From positions 1-15,279 of the forward strand of contig JALGZO010000028.1 of assembly GCA_025774865.1 (NCBI GenBank): a stretch of 15,279 nt of DNA, written 5' to 3'. The stretch is from a bacterium (GTDB taxonomy: Bacteria > ARS69). The notes beneath the pieces were generated by a model that was not told the DNA's origin, did not search any database, and saw only the letters and a program-made list of their open reading frames with translations. A program made the translations under genes and the position numbers. Shown here one piece after another: positions 6,564 to 14,124 of the stretch; the first letter of the stretch is position 1; the number at the start of each line of letters is the position of its first letter.

Positions 6564-7249
6564 CCCCTCTTCGCCCGGAAGAATGGGAAGCTCTCCTCCT
6601 GTCGGCCAAGGTCGGGCTCGCGGCGACCGTGGTCGCGCTCCCCTTCGGGATCCTGTTCGCCTGGCTTCTCGCCCGCCGGGAGTTTCCGGGGCGCACGCTC
6701 GTCGAGACGACGCTGTCGCTCCCGCTCGTGCTGCCCCCAGTCGTGACCGGGTACTTCCTCCTCGTCGTTCTCGGAGGTCACGGAGTTCTCGGGAGGTTCT
6801 TCGAAGATCTCGGCTTCGGATTCGCGTTCACCTGGCGGGGAGCCGCGGTGGCTTCCGGCGTGCTCGGGTTTCCGCTCATGGTCCGGACGATCCAGGTCGC
6901 GATCGCCGCGGTCGATCCCGGGTTGGAGGGTGCCGCTCGATCTCTCGGGGCGGGGCCACGGCGGGTCTTCTTCACGATCACGTTGCCCCTCGCTCGCGCG
7001 GGCGTTCTGTCGGGCGCCATCCTCGCGTTCGCGCGGAGCGTGGGGGAGTTCGGGGCTACGATCACGTTCGTGGGCAACATTCCCGGCGAGACACGAACGC
7101 TCCCCCTCGCGATCTATGCGCTCCTGCAGACACCCGGCGGCGAGGCGGCGGCCGCGCGTCTCGGGATTCTCTCGGCGCTACTCGCCGCGACGGCGTTGTT
7201 CTTCGGCGAGTGGATCCGGCGTCGGGCCGCCCGGCGGGAGCTGCGATGA
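6560..7249 (+). CDS. modB: Molybdate ABC transporter permease
   Basis: 229 residues with about five hydrophobic spans, beginning with SAKVGLAATVVALPFGILFAW after a short cytoplasmic N-terminus. ModB forms the homodimeric inner-membrane channel. The EAA loop that docks on ModC is EGAARSLGAGPRRVFFTIT, near residues 123-141, with the conserved Gly and preceding Ala. LPLVLPPVVTGY and FARSVGEFGATI are near-invariant ModB segments. The GTG start at 6560 overlaps the modA stop and the gene's own stop overlaps modC (ATGA), so all three proteins are coupled. Length matches the family. Confidence 0.94.
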   Translation: MTPLRPEEWEALLLSAKVGLAATVVALPFGILFAWLLARREFPGRTLVETTLSLPLVLPPVVTGYFLLVVLGGHGVLGRFFEDLGFGFAFTWRGAAVASGVLGFPLMVRTIQVAIAAVDPGLEGAARSLGAGPRRVFFTITLPLARAGVLSGAILAFARSVGEFGATITFVGNIPGETRTLPLAIYALLQTPGGEAAAARLGILSALLAATALFFGEWIRRRAARRELR

Positions 7250-8322
7250 TCCACGCGCACGTCTCGCGGGCGATGCCTTCGCTCACGCTTCACGCGGATC
7301 TTCGGGTCGAAGACGGGATCACCGCGCTCTTCGGTCCGTCCGGAGCGGGCAAGACGACGTTGTTGCGTTGCATCGCGGGCCTGCTCGCGCCCGACGAGGG
7401 CCGGATCATCCGCGACGGCGAAGTGCTCTTCGACTCGGCGGCCGGAGTGAACCTGCCGCCGGAACGGCGTCGGGTCGGATTCGTGTTTCAGGACCTTCGT
7501 CTGTTCCCTCACCTGACCGTCGAGCAGAACTTGAAGTACGGCTGGCGGCTCTTGCCGGACTACGAGCGGCTGGTCTCTCCCGATCGAGTCCGGGATCTCT
7601 TGGAGCTCGGGCCGCTCCGCTCGCGGGCGGCCGCGTCGCTCTCCGGTGGTGAGGCCCGGCGCGTGGCGCTCGGACGCGCGCTTCTCTCGTCCCCCGCGGT
7701 GCTGCTGCTCGACGAGCCGCTCGCCGGCCTCGACGAAGCACGGAAGGGGGCGGCGCTGAGCCTCGTCGCGCGAGTGCGCGCCGAGTTCGGAGTGCCGACG
7801 TTGTTTGTGAGCCACTCGCTGTCGGAGATCCTGGAGCTGACGACGCGCGTGGCGGTTCTCGATCAGGGCGAGCTGATCGGGCACGGAGATATCGCGGAGG
7901 TTCTCGGCCGCGAAGAAGTGTTTCGGCTCGCCGACTCGTTGGGGCTCGAGAGCCTGATCGAAGTCGAAGTGCTGGACCAGACCGGTGAGGTCACACTCGT
8001 CGGTCTGGGGCCTCACCGGATCTCGTTGCCGAAGGTCGATCGGCCGCCGGGGACGAGAGCACTCGTGGCGATCCGCCCGCAGGATGTGGTGCTGGCCCGC
8101 GCCCCCGTCGAGGGAATCTCGGCGCAGAACGCGCTGGAGGGAACCGTCACACAGGTGACGAGGCTCTCTGATCGCGTGCTCGTGTCGATCGATGTGGGAG
8201 CCACGGTGCGCGCCGAGATCACCCGGCGTTCCGAAGCGGAACTCGGCATCGCGCCCGGAACGCGAATCTGGTGTCTCGTCAAGGTGTTCTCGTTCCGGTG
8301 GCGGCGCTTTCTGGATTCGTGA
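7246..8322 (+). CDS. modC: Molybdate ABC transporter ATP-binding protein
   Basis: 358 residues. Walker A is GPSGAGKTT (30-38), Q-loop Gln82, signature LSGGEA (132-137), Walker B LLLDEP (153-158), and switch His190. After the ATPase core (about 1-230) comes a molybdate-type regulatory TOBE/Mop region (about 280-350), including SAQNALEGTV and closing with WCLVKVFSF. This ending is usual for ModC and lets the subunit sense bound oxyanion. Energises ModB at the inner membrane. ATG 7246 overlaps the modB stop. The last 44 bases overlap, in the opposite orientation, the 3' end of the flippase-like gene, so the final residues are constrained by two genes and no terminator lies between them. Confidence 0.95.
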   Translation: MIHAHVSRAMPSLTLHADLRVEDGITALFGPSGAGKTTLLRCIAGLLAPDEGRIIRDGEVLFDSAAGVNLPPERRRVGFVFQDLRLFPHLTVEQNLKYGWRLLPDYERLVSPDRVRDLLELGPLRSRAAASLSGGEARRVALGRALLSSPAVLLLDEPLAGLDEARKGAALSLVARVRAEFGVPTLFVSHSLSEILELTTRVAVLDQGELIGHGDIAEVLGREEVFRLADSLGLESLIEVEVLDQTGEVTLVGLGPHRISLPKVDRPPGTRALVAIRPQDVVLARAPVEGISAQNALEGTVTQVTRLSDRVLVSIDVGATVRAEITRRSEAELGIAPGTRIWCLVKVFSFRWRRFLDS

Positions 8323-9286
8323 CCGGCTCCGGCTCCGGCTCGCCGGTTTGCGTCTCCCGCGTCAAGTGAACGATGCTACCGATGATTCCCTGGACCAGGG
8401 CGATCGCGAACGACGAGAGTGACAGCGCGACGGCCGACGCCGGGTCCATTCCCGCCCGCGTCAGAAACCACACGAACGCGGACTCGCGCACGCCGAGGCC
8501 GTTGATGCTGATCGGCAGCAGCATCACGCAGAACACGAGCGGAACGATCGCGACATACGTCGGAAACGGGATCGTCTGGCCGAATGCGAACTGCACGAGC
8601 CAGAAGTGCACGATGAGCAGGAGCTGGAAGCCGAGCGAGAGGACGTAGTTCGCGAGTAACGTTCCCCGGGCGCGGGAGAAGAGCTCGAACGCAGCGAGCA
8701 TCTTGCCCACCGTGAGGCGAACGAACGCGATGGGAACCCGCGCGACCAGCTGAAGGATGAGGTGGCGTACGCGGGCATTCAGGGCGAGCAGGAGGCCCGC
8801 CAGCGCCATGGCGAGCAGTCCCGCGAGAACCCACGGCAGACGCGGATCGATCCGCCCCGCGATTCCGCTGATGGCGGCCAGCCCTCCCAGGGAAAGCGTC
8901 GCGAGAAGGCCGATCAGCCTCTCTACCAGCACCACGGTGAGGTTCTCCGTGAGTGTGCCTCCGCCAGTCTTCTTGGCACTCGTGGCGCGGACCACGTCGC
9001 CCCCGATCGTCGAGGGGAGAAACATGTTGAAGAAGAGACCCACGAGGTAAGAGCCGAGGAGATTCAGGAGCGGGAGGCGCCGGTTCTGACTCCTCAGCAG
9101 AAGCTGCCAGCGCCAGGCCCCCAGAAGGTTTCCGGCCGAGTTCACGCCGAACGCCGCGACGATCCAGAGGAAGTTCGCTCCGGCGATCGTGGACGCGATC
9201 TCCTGCAGGTCGGCCTGCTTCAGCACCCAGACCAGAAGAGCCCCGCTCACGAGAATTCGCAGTACGCGCAGGAGGTGGGTCTTCAA
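8279..9286 (-). CDS. Flippase-like integral membrane protein (LPG synthase TM / UPF0104 family)
   Basis: 335 residues, strongly hydrophobic, with roughly seven to eight membrane spans. It matches the lysylphosphatidylglycerol-synthase membrane-domain family: an early WRWQLLL segment, the GLFFNMFLPSTIGGDVVRA motif (about residues 83-101) and LLPISINGLGVRESAFVWFL. It lacks the soluble aminoacyl-transferase domain of MprF, so it is probably a lipid or glycolipid flippase-type protein rather than an LPG synthase; the substrate is unknown. The start is TTG at complement 9284-9286, with GAGG five bases upstream. An in-frame stop lies at 9302-9304, so no longer form exists. The C-terminal tail is a charged EPEPEP-type linker encoded by a short GGCTCC-like repeat. 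It lies 75 bases after the symporter gene. Confidence 0.88.
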   Translation of the reverse strand: MKTHLLRVLRILVSGALLVWVLKQADLQEIASTIAGANFLWIVAAFGVNSAGNLLGAWRWQLLLRSQNRRLPLLNLLGSYLVGLFFNMFLPSTIGGDVVRATSAKKTGGGTLTENLTVVLVERLIGLLATLSLGGLAAISGIAGRIDPRLPWVLAGLLAMALAGLLLALNARVRHLILQLVARVPIAFVRLTVGKMLAAFELFSRARGTLLANYVLSLGFQLLLIVHFWLVQFAFGQTIPFPTYVAIVPLVFCVMLLPISINGLGVRESAFVWFLTRAGMDPASAVALSLSSFAIALVQGIIGSIVHLTRETQTGEPEPEPVTNPESAATGTRTP

Positions 9287-9304
9287 TCTCGCCTCACTCG
9301 TTCA

Positions 9305-9323
9305 CGCCGCCGAAAAGGCGGCG
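9305..9323 (-). other. GC-rich hairpin between symporter and flippase-like genes
   Basis: CGCCGCC and GGCGGCG form a perfect seven-base-pair stem around a five-base loop (GAAAA on the plus strand). It sits in the 75-base gap after the symporter stop and just before the flippase ribosome site. There is no T-tract on the minus strand, so read-through attenuation or mRNA processing is more likely than true termination. Confidence 0.4.
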
Positions 9324-9361
9324 CCGAGTCTACCACAGGCGCACCGTACGCCCGGGAGTGC

Positions 9362-10615
9362 CTACTCCGTGTCGACTCCCTCTTCGCCCTCGGAACGGGC
9401 GATGATCGCCGCGCCGCACGAGTCGCTGAAGACGTTGACCGCAGTACGATACATGTCCAGGGGTCGGTCGATGGCGAGCATCGTGCCGACGATGAGCTCC
9501 ACTTCGGGCCCGCGGAGGTTCACGGACTCGAGCACGAGAAAGATGATGACGAGTCCGGCCGAAGGAACCGCCGCCGCCCCGATCGACGCGAGCAGCGCCG
9601 TGAACACCACGACGCCTTGCTGAAGCAGGCTGAGCTCCGCACCGAGCACCTGTGCGATGAAGAGGACCCCCGCACACTCGTAAAGCGCCGTGCCATCCAT
9701 GTTGATCGTGGCACCCATCGGAAGGACGAACGAGGAGACGCGGTTCGAGACCCCGACCTTGTGTTCGACCGTGCGCAGCGTCACGGGCAGCGTGGCGCCC
9801 GAGGACGATGTCGAGAACGCCATGGTCAAGGGCTCCAGCATGTTCCGAAAGTGGATCTTCGGATTGATCTTCCCGAGAAACAGCAGGAGCAGCGGCAGCG
9901 TGATGAAGAGATGGATCGAAAGGCCTATCGCGATGGTCGCCATGTAGAGGCCGAGGGCACGAAACGCTTCGAACCCCGACGATCCGACGACCTTGGCGAT
10001 GAGCCCGAAGACGCCGATCGGAGCGAGCCGGATGATCCACCCGGTCATCTTCATCATCGCTTCGAACCCGGCGCTGAAGACGCCGAGCAGCGTCCGCCGA
10101 GGGGATTCCGGCAGCGACGCGATCGCTGCCCCGAGGAGGATGCAGAACAGGATGACCCCGAGCATGTCGGAGCTACCCGCCGCATCGATGATGTTCTTCG
10201 GCACCATCCCGAGCAACAGCTCCGTCACCGACGACGGAGTCTCCAGCTGGGGCAGCTCCTGGGCATCCGCGCCCGTGAGGCTCGCACCGACGCCGGGCCG
10301 GATCAGGTTCACGAGGAACAGGCCCACGAGAATGGAAAGGAGACTCGAGAGGACGTAGTACCCCAGCGTCTTGCCGAACATGCGGCCGAGGCCGAGACCC
10401 CCTCCGACCGAACCCACGCCCGTCACGATCGAGGTGATCACGAGCGGGACGATGATCATCTTCAGAAGCGTGACGAAGATCCGCCCGAGCCATTCGACGC
10501 GGTCCGCGAACGCTTCGCCGCCGATCCAGCCCGCCACGATTCCCGACGCCATACCGAGGAAGATCTGCCAGTGCAGCTTTCGGTACCAGGGGCCCCGCGC
10601 GATGTGCTCGGTCAT
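9362..10615 (-). CDS. Dicarboxylate/amino acid:cation symporter (GltP-type, likely glutamate/aspartate)
   Basis: 417 residues, a secondary transporter of the DAACS family (elevator mechanism) in the inner membrane. HP1 is the Ser-rich STSSSGATLPVTL (268-280), TM7 carries NMDGT (305-309), HP2 is ASIGAAAVPSAG (343-354), and TM8 has DRPLDMYRTAVNVFSD (383-398). By family comparison with GltPh, D387, R390, T391 and N394 match the aspartate-binding set and D398 a cation ligand. This favours acidic amino acids over C4-dicarboxylates. Na+ or H+ coupling cannot be decided. The ATG at complement 10613-10615 is chosen because upstream codons of the longer open frame overlap the YjbQ gene. Its ribosome site is weak, and it begins 13 bases after the YjbQ stop, so the pair is probably one operon. 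Confidence 0.92.
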   Translation of the reverse strand: MTEHIARGPWYRKLHWQIFLGMASGIVAGWIGGEAFADRVEWLGRIFVTLLKMIIVPLVITSIVTGVGSVGGGLGLGRMFGKTLGYYVLSSLLSILVGLFLVNLIRPGVGASLTGADAQELPQLETPSSVTELLLGMVPKNIIDAAGSSDMLGVILFCILLGAAIASLPESPRRTLLGVFSAGFEAMMKMTGWIIRLAPIGVFGLIAKVVGSSGFEAFRALGLYMATIAIGLSIHLFITLPLLLLFLGKINPKIHFRNMLEPLTMAFSTSSSGATLPVTLRTVEHKVGVSNRVSSFVLPMGATINMDGTALYECAGVLFIAQVLGAELSLLQQGVVVFTALLASIGAAAVPSAGLVIIFLVLESVNLRGPEVELIVGTMLAIDRPLDMYRTAVNVFSDSCGAAIIARSEGEEGVDTE

Positions 10616-10628
10616 GCGATCGAGCCTA

Positions 10629-11045
10629 TCATTCGCCCGTGATGGTGACCAGCACGCGGCGCGAGCCCGGATTCGTGCGGTGCTCGAAGAGGTACAGACC
10701 TTGCCAGGTCCCGAGGGCGAGCTTGCCGGAGGAGATCGGGATCGTCTCACTCGTGGAGGTGAGGGCCGCGCGAATGTGCGACGGCATGTCGTCCGGGCCC
10801 TCCGCCGTGTGCGTGTAGTGGGGGGCGTTCTCGGGGGCGAGCCGCGCGAAGCTCGTCTCGAGGTCGCGCCGCGCGGACGGGTCTGCGTTCTCCTGAATCA
10901 CGAGACTCGCGGACGTGTGCCGGATGAACACATGGCAGAGCCCCTGGCGAACGCCGCTCGCCCCCACGATGGCGCCGACCTCTCGCGTGAACTCAAGGAG
11001 GCCAGGTCCCTTCGGATGGAGCCGAATTTCCCGCTGGAGCCACAT
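10629..11045 (-). CDS. YjbQ family protein (UPF0047, secondary thiamine-phosphate synthase enzyme)
   Basis: 138 residues, the normal family length. Motifs: RHTSASLVIQENADP (about 42-56) followed by RRDLE, then EGPDDMPSHIRAAL and GTWQGLYLFEHR, all hallmarks of YjbQ. Family members are small trimeric proteins; the E. coli member has weak thiamine-phosphate synthase activity, and the true role is debated. No thiamine gene is nearby. The ATG at complement 11043-11045 encodes MWLQREI, a typical N-terminus; a longer frame reaching 11288 only shadows the divergent gene. No ribosome site lies close to this ATG, and the predicted promoter places transcription at or next to it, so the mRNA may be leaderless. 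It is the first gene of the minus-strand YjbQ-symporter-flippase cluster. Confidence 0.9.
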   Translation of the reverse strand: MWLQREIRLHPKGPGLLEFTREVGAIVGASGVRQGLCHVFIRHTSASLVIQENADPSARRDLETSFARLAPENAPHYTHTAEGPDDMPSHIRAALTSTSETIPISSGKLALGTWQGLYLFEHRTNPGSRRVLVTITGE

Positions 11046-11051
11046 CGACGG

Positions 11052-11057
11052 TATTAT
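11052..11057 (+). promoter_or_regulatory. Possible -10 element for the beta-helix/que transcript
   Basis: TATTAT, five of six to TATAAT, about 32 bases before the AAGGAGG site of the beta-helix gene. Any -35 (TTTCCC at 11027-11032, 19-base spacing) is poor and lies inside the divergent YjbQ gene. It uses the same AT-rich core as the minus-strand promoter. Confidence 0.3.
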
Positions 11058-11082
11058 GCTCCAGCGGTCGGGGGGACGTGAA
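11053..11082 (-). promoter_or_regulatory. Candidate sigma-70-type promoter for the YjbQ cluster
   Basis: On the minus strand, TTCACG (complement 11077-11082) and CATAAT (complement 11053-11058) are separated by 18 bases. They match four of six and five of six consensus positions. A start six to seven bases beyond the -10 would fall at about 11045-11047, on the A of the YjbQ ATG. Confidence 0.45.
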
Positions 11083-11088
11083 GGCCGT

Positions 11089-11095
11089 AAGGAGG
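11089..11095 (+). promoter_or_regulatory. Ribosome binding site deciding the beta-helix gene start
   Basis: AAGGAGG, a near-perfect anti-16S complement, eight bases before GTG 11104. Two other in-frame GTG codons (11095, 11098) overlap or touch the site and are therefore unlikely starts. Confidence 0.75.
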
Positions 11096-11103
11096 TGGTG
11101 GCG

Positions 11104-12411
11104 GTGCGAAAACAGCTTCGAAGCCGAGCGTGCGCCGGCGTGAGCGTCGTCCTCGTCGCCCTGGGAAGTGGCGTCGTGGACGCCGCGACGTGGCACATCA
11201 ATCCCGCAGGCACGGGTGACGCCTCCACACTGCAGGCCGCGATCGATCTGGCGTCGAGCGGAGACACGATCGTCCTCGCTCCCGGCATCTATCGGGATCG
11301 GGTGACGCGGACTCTCCACGGCAGCGACGCCGTGGCCGTGGCGTTCCTGAAGGGCGGTCTGACCATCGAGGGGCAGGAGGGACCGCTCGCTACGTTCATC
11401 GACGGCGAGGAGGACCATCACTGCCTGGTGGGGGAGGATCTCGACGAACAGACGAAGCTGAACGGACTCACGCTCATCCACGGAGATGCGCTCGATGAAT
11501 CGTCGCCGAGCGGCCGCCGGGGTGGGGGCCTCCTCCTGTACGAGTCATCGCCCGAGCTCCGGGAGATCCGGTTCGTCGGCTGCAACTCGCTCGACGGGGG
11601 CGGGGGGCTCCACGCGTCGGGGGCCTCGGGGAGTCAACCGCTCGGCGTGTACGAATGCGCGTTCATTTACTGCTGGTCCGGGGGACCCGGCGGGGGGGCG
11701 GAGCTGATCGACGTGGAGGATGCCGACCTGCAGCGCAACACGTTCGCCGGGAACTTTTCGGAGATGCGAGGTGGCGGTCTCGCCGTCGACGACGCATCCG
11801 TTCGAGTGGACAACAACGTCTGGTGGTTGAACTGCGCACACGAGGAGGGGGGGCCGCTGTGGTGCGAGCAGGCGGACGCCGCCGTGGAGTGCAACGTCTT
11901 CTGGCAGAACTTTCCCGAGATCGACGAGTCGCGCGGGTGTGGGGCCGACGTCGGCGTCGGGGCTAGGCCGAACACGATCGCGGATCCCATGTTCTGCGAC
12001 GTGAATTCGGAGGACTTCACGATTCACGAGCAGTCGCCGGCGGCCGAAGCGAACTCGGGCTCCTGCGGACAGATCGGCGCCTATCCATCGGCGTGTGGTG
12101 GGGGCCCCGGGCCCGTGAGCTCCGATCTGGCCCACGGCACGCTGCAAGTTCGCGTGTGTCCGAATCCGACGGCGGCGCCTTCGCGTCTCGAGGTGACCGG
12201 CGAGCTCGCGGCGGGCGCCCTCGTCGAGATCATCGACGTCGGTGGGCGGCGCATCCGCCGGCTCGGTCGCGCACGGGACGCTACTTCCCCGGTCGTGTGG
12301 GACGGTCGTGACGACGCCGGGAGGCGCGTCGTGGAGGGGATGTACTTCGCCCGGGCCTCCGCCGGAGACCGGTCGGCGGTGACCCGCGTGGTCGTCCGAC
12401 GTCGTCGATGA
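11104..12411 (+). CDS. Secreted right-handed parallel beta-helix protein with FlgD-like/sorting-type C-terminal domain
   Basis: 435 residues. Residues 1-27 form a signal peptide: basic MRKQLRSR, a hydrophobic core, and a VDA cleavage site before Ala-Thr-Trp. Residues 30-75 carry the '[25 protein letters not shown]' type opening of secreted parallel beta-helix (Pbl/DUF1565-like) proteins. A glycine- and asparagine-rich solenoid follows, and '[15 protein letters not shown]' with 'GQIGAYPS' closes the helix. The last 87 residues (349-435) form an Ig-like domain of FlgD or C-terminal-sorting type: CPNP, a valine-rich strand with IIDVGGRRI, then [17 protein letters not shown]. Cysteines are scattered and may pair outside the cell. 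Enzymatic activity (lyase or otherwise) cannot be inferred; it may be a surface or adhesive protein. GTG 11104 is set by AAGGAGG. Its stop overlaps queC (ATGA), an unexpected neighbour. Confidence 0.85.
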   Translation: MRKQLRSRACAGVSVVLVALGSGVVDAATWHINPAGTGDASTLQAAIDLASSGDTIVLAPGIYRDRVTRTLHGSDAVAVAFLKGGLTIEGQEGPLATFIDGEEDHHCLVGEDLDEQTKLNGLTLIHGDALDESSPSGRRGGGLLLYESSPELREIRFVGCNSLDGGGGLHASGASGSQPLGVYECAFIYCWSGGPGGGAELIDVEDADLQRNTFAGNFSEMRGGGLAVDDASVRVDNNVWWLNCAHEEGGPLWCEQADAAVECNVFWQNFPEIDESRGCGADVGVGARPNTIADPMFCDVNSEDFTIHEQSPAAEANSGSCGQIGAYPSACGGGPGPVSSDLAHGTLQVRVCPNPTAAPSRLEVTGELAAGALVEIIDVGGRRIRRLGRARDATSPVVWDGRDDAGRRVVEGMYFARASAGDRSAVTRVVVRRRR

Positions 12412-13097
12412 AACGCGCGGTCGTACTCTTCTCGGGGGGGCTCGATTCCACGACCGTGCTCGGTCATGTCGTCGCCGAGGGCTTCGAAGCGTACGCACTT
12501 TCCTTCGACTACGGTCAGCGACACCGTGACGAGCTCGACCGAGCGGTGGAGATCGCCCGTCCGCTAGCGAAGGAACACCGCATCGTCAAGGTCGACCTCG
12601 CCGGGTTCGGCGGCTCCGTCCTCACCGGCGAGGGAGAAGTCCCGAAGGACCGCGATTCCTTCCGCGAAATCCCGGTGACCTACGTGCCCGCGCGAAACAC
12701 GGTCTTCCTGTCGCTCGCTCTCGCGTGGGCGGAGACGCTCGGGGCGTTCGACGTGTTCGCGGGAATGAACGCTCTCGATTACTCCGGCTATCCGGATTGC
12801 CGCCCCGGTTACCTGGAAGCGTTCGAGCGGCTCGCCAATCTCGCGACGAAAGCCGGCGTCGAGGGAGAGGGTACCTACCGATTCCACGCGCCCTTGATGA
12901 AGCTGACCAAGGCGGGCATCGTACGCAGGGCCGTCGAGCTCGGGATCGACCTCTCCCGGACCCTGAGCTGCTACGACCCGGGCCCGGGCGGCGTGCCCTG
13001 CGGCTCATGCGATGCGTGTCGGCTCCGGGCCAAGGGCTTTGCGGAAGCGGGGCACCCGGACCCGGCGCTCGCCACCGCTCAGACGAGGGGCGGATGA
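12408..13097 (+). CDS. queC: 7-cyano-7-deazaguanine synthase
   Basis: 229 residues. Converts 7-carboxy-7-deazaguanine (CDG) to preQ0 using ATP and ammonia; cytosolic. The PP-loop SGGLDS is at residues 9-14, and the zinc-binding cysteines C188, C198, C201 and C204 lie in [18 protein letters not shown], the QueC C-terminal signature. SFDYGQRH (32-39) and VPARNT are other family blocks. ATG 12408 overlaps the stop of the beta-helix gene by four bases and has no strong ribosome site of its own, so translation may rely on coupling. The gene also overlaps queE by four bases. Full length, with no missing key residue. Confidence 0.96.
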   Translation: MKRAVVLFSGGLDSTTVLGHVVAEGFEAYALSFDYGQRHRDELDRAVEIARPLAKEHRIVKVDLAGFGGSVLTGEGEVPKDRDSFREIPVTYVPARNTVFLSLALAWAETLGAFDVFAGMNALDYSGYPDCRPGYLEAFERLANLATKAGVEGEGTYRFHAPLMKLTKAGIVRRAVELGIDLSRTLSCYDPGPGGVPCGSCDACRLRAKGFAEAGHPDPALATAQTRGG

Positions 13098-13738
13098 GCA
13101 CGATCGTCGTCAACGAGATCTTCCATTCCGTGCAGGGCGAGTCGACCTACGCGGGTCTGCCCTGCGTCTTCGTGAGGCTGACGGCGTGCGATCTGCGGTG
13201 CTCGTGGTGCGACACCGAGTACGCGTTCTACGAAGGCACGAGGCGGGAAGTCGCGGATGTCGTGCGCGAGGTTCTCGAGAAAGGGTGTGATCTCGTGGAG
13301 GTGACGGGGGGTGAGCCTCTCCTGCAGCCAAGCGTGCACGATCTTGTCGCGGCGCTCCTCGATCAGGACAAGACGGTCTTGATCGAGACGGGCGGCCACC
13401 GGGACATTTCCGTTCTCGATCCTCGCGTGAAGCGCATCGTCGACGTGAAGACCCCTTCGTCGGGAGAGTCGCACCGCAATCGCACCGAGAACTTCGAGGA
13501 CCTTCGGGACGGGGACGAGCTCAAGTTCGTCGTGCAGGATCGGGCTGATTTCGAGTGGGCGTTGGACATGATCGTGCGACACGACCTCGAACGTCGGTGT
13601 CCTCTCCTCTTCTCGCCCGTGTGGGGCGAGCTCGAGCCCGCGGATCTAGCGAACTGGCTGCTCGCGGCGGGCGTTCCGGCGCGGCTCCAGCTCCAACTCC
13701 ACAAGATCCTCTGGCCCGAAGTGCTGCGGGGCGTCTAG
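13094..13738 (+). CDS. queE: 7-carboxy-7-deazaguanine synthase (radical SAM)
   Basis: 214 residues. A radical SAM enzyme that contracts the ring of 6-carboxy-5,6,7,8-tetrahydropterin (CPH4) to CDG. The cluster motif CX3CX2C is C32, C36 and C39 within [11 protein letters not shown], and TGGEP (71-75) is the SAM-binding GGE motif. The N-terminal FHSVQGES block is the QueE signature for substrate and Mg2+ binding. It is linked to queC by an ATGA overlap and to queD by TAGTG, where the last base of the stop is the first base of the queD GTG. Length is normal for the family. Confidence 0.95.
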   Translation: MSTIVVNEIFHSVQGESTYAGLPCVFVRLTACDLRCSWCDTEYAFYEGTRREVADVVREVLEKGCDLVEVTGGEPLLQPSVHDLVAALLDQDKTVLIETGGHRDISVLDPRVKRIVDVKTPSSGESHRNRTENFEDLRDGDELKFVVQDRADFEWALDMIVRHDLERRCPLLFSPVWGELEPADLANWLLAAGVPARLQLQLHKILWPEVLRGV

Positions 13739-14124
13739 TGAAGGTCGAGCTGACACGTACCTTCCGCTTCGAAGCGGCGCATCTTCTTCCGAACGTCCCG
13801 GAAGGGCACAAGTGCCGGAGGCTCCACGGGCACTCCTTCGCCGTGGACGTCACCGCCCGGGGGGAGGTGGACGAAGGGGTCGGCTGGTTCGTGGACTACG
13901 CGGACCTCGACGCCGCGTTCGCGCCGATCCGCCGGTCGCTCGATCACTATTACCTGAACGATATCGAGGGACTGGAGAATCCCACGTCCGAGGTGCTGGC
14001 GGCGTGGATCTGGGAGCGTCTCGAGTTGAGCGTGCCCGGTCTCTGGCGAATCACGGTCCACGAGACGTGCACGACGGCCTGCGCGTACTATGGGCCCGGT
14101 GATCTGCCCGGCAGGGAGGTCTGA
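13738..14124 (+). CDS. queD: 6-carboxy-5,6,7,8-tetrahydropterin synthase
   Basis: 128 residues, T-fold enzyme converting 7,8-dihydroneopterin triphosphate to CPH4, the second step of the queuosine pathway after GTP cyclohydrolase I. Zinc ligands are H15 (FEAAH), H30 and H32 (RLHGH). The catalytic Cys26 gives the CX3HGH pattern of QueD rather than a eukaryotic PTPS. Asp69-His70 and Glu109 (HET) complete the active site. GTG 13738 overlaps the queE stop by one base. A longer open frame reaching back to 13555 only shadows queE. The stop overlaps queF (TGATG). Confidence 0.94.
   Translation: MKVELTRTFRFEAAHLLPNVPEGHKCRRLHGHSFAVDVTARGEVDEGVGWFVDYADLDAAFAPIRRSLDHYYLNDIEGLENPTSEVLAAWIWERLELSVPGLWRITVHETCTTACAYYGPGDLPGREV

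Noticed and set aside
8762-10642. 626-codon open frame on the plus strand
   Set aside because: It is antisense to the flippase-like and symporter genes, is rich in Arg/Asp/Glu/His as expected for a high-GC shadow, and has no ribosome site or domain.
12340-12407. preQ1 riboswitch before queC
   Set aside because: The bases upstream of queC are coding for the FlgD-like domain, with no leader and no C-rich/A-rich preQ1 aptamer pattern.
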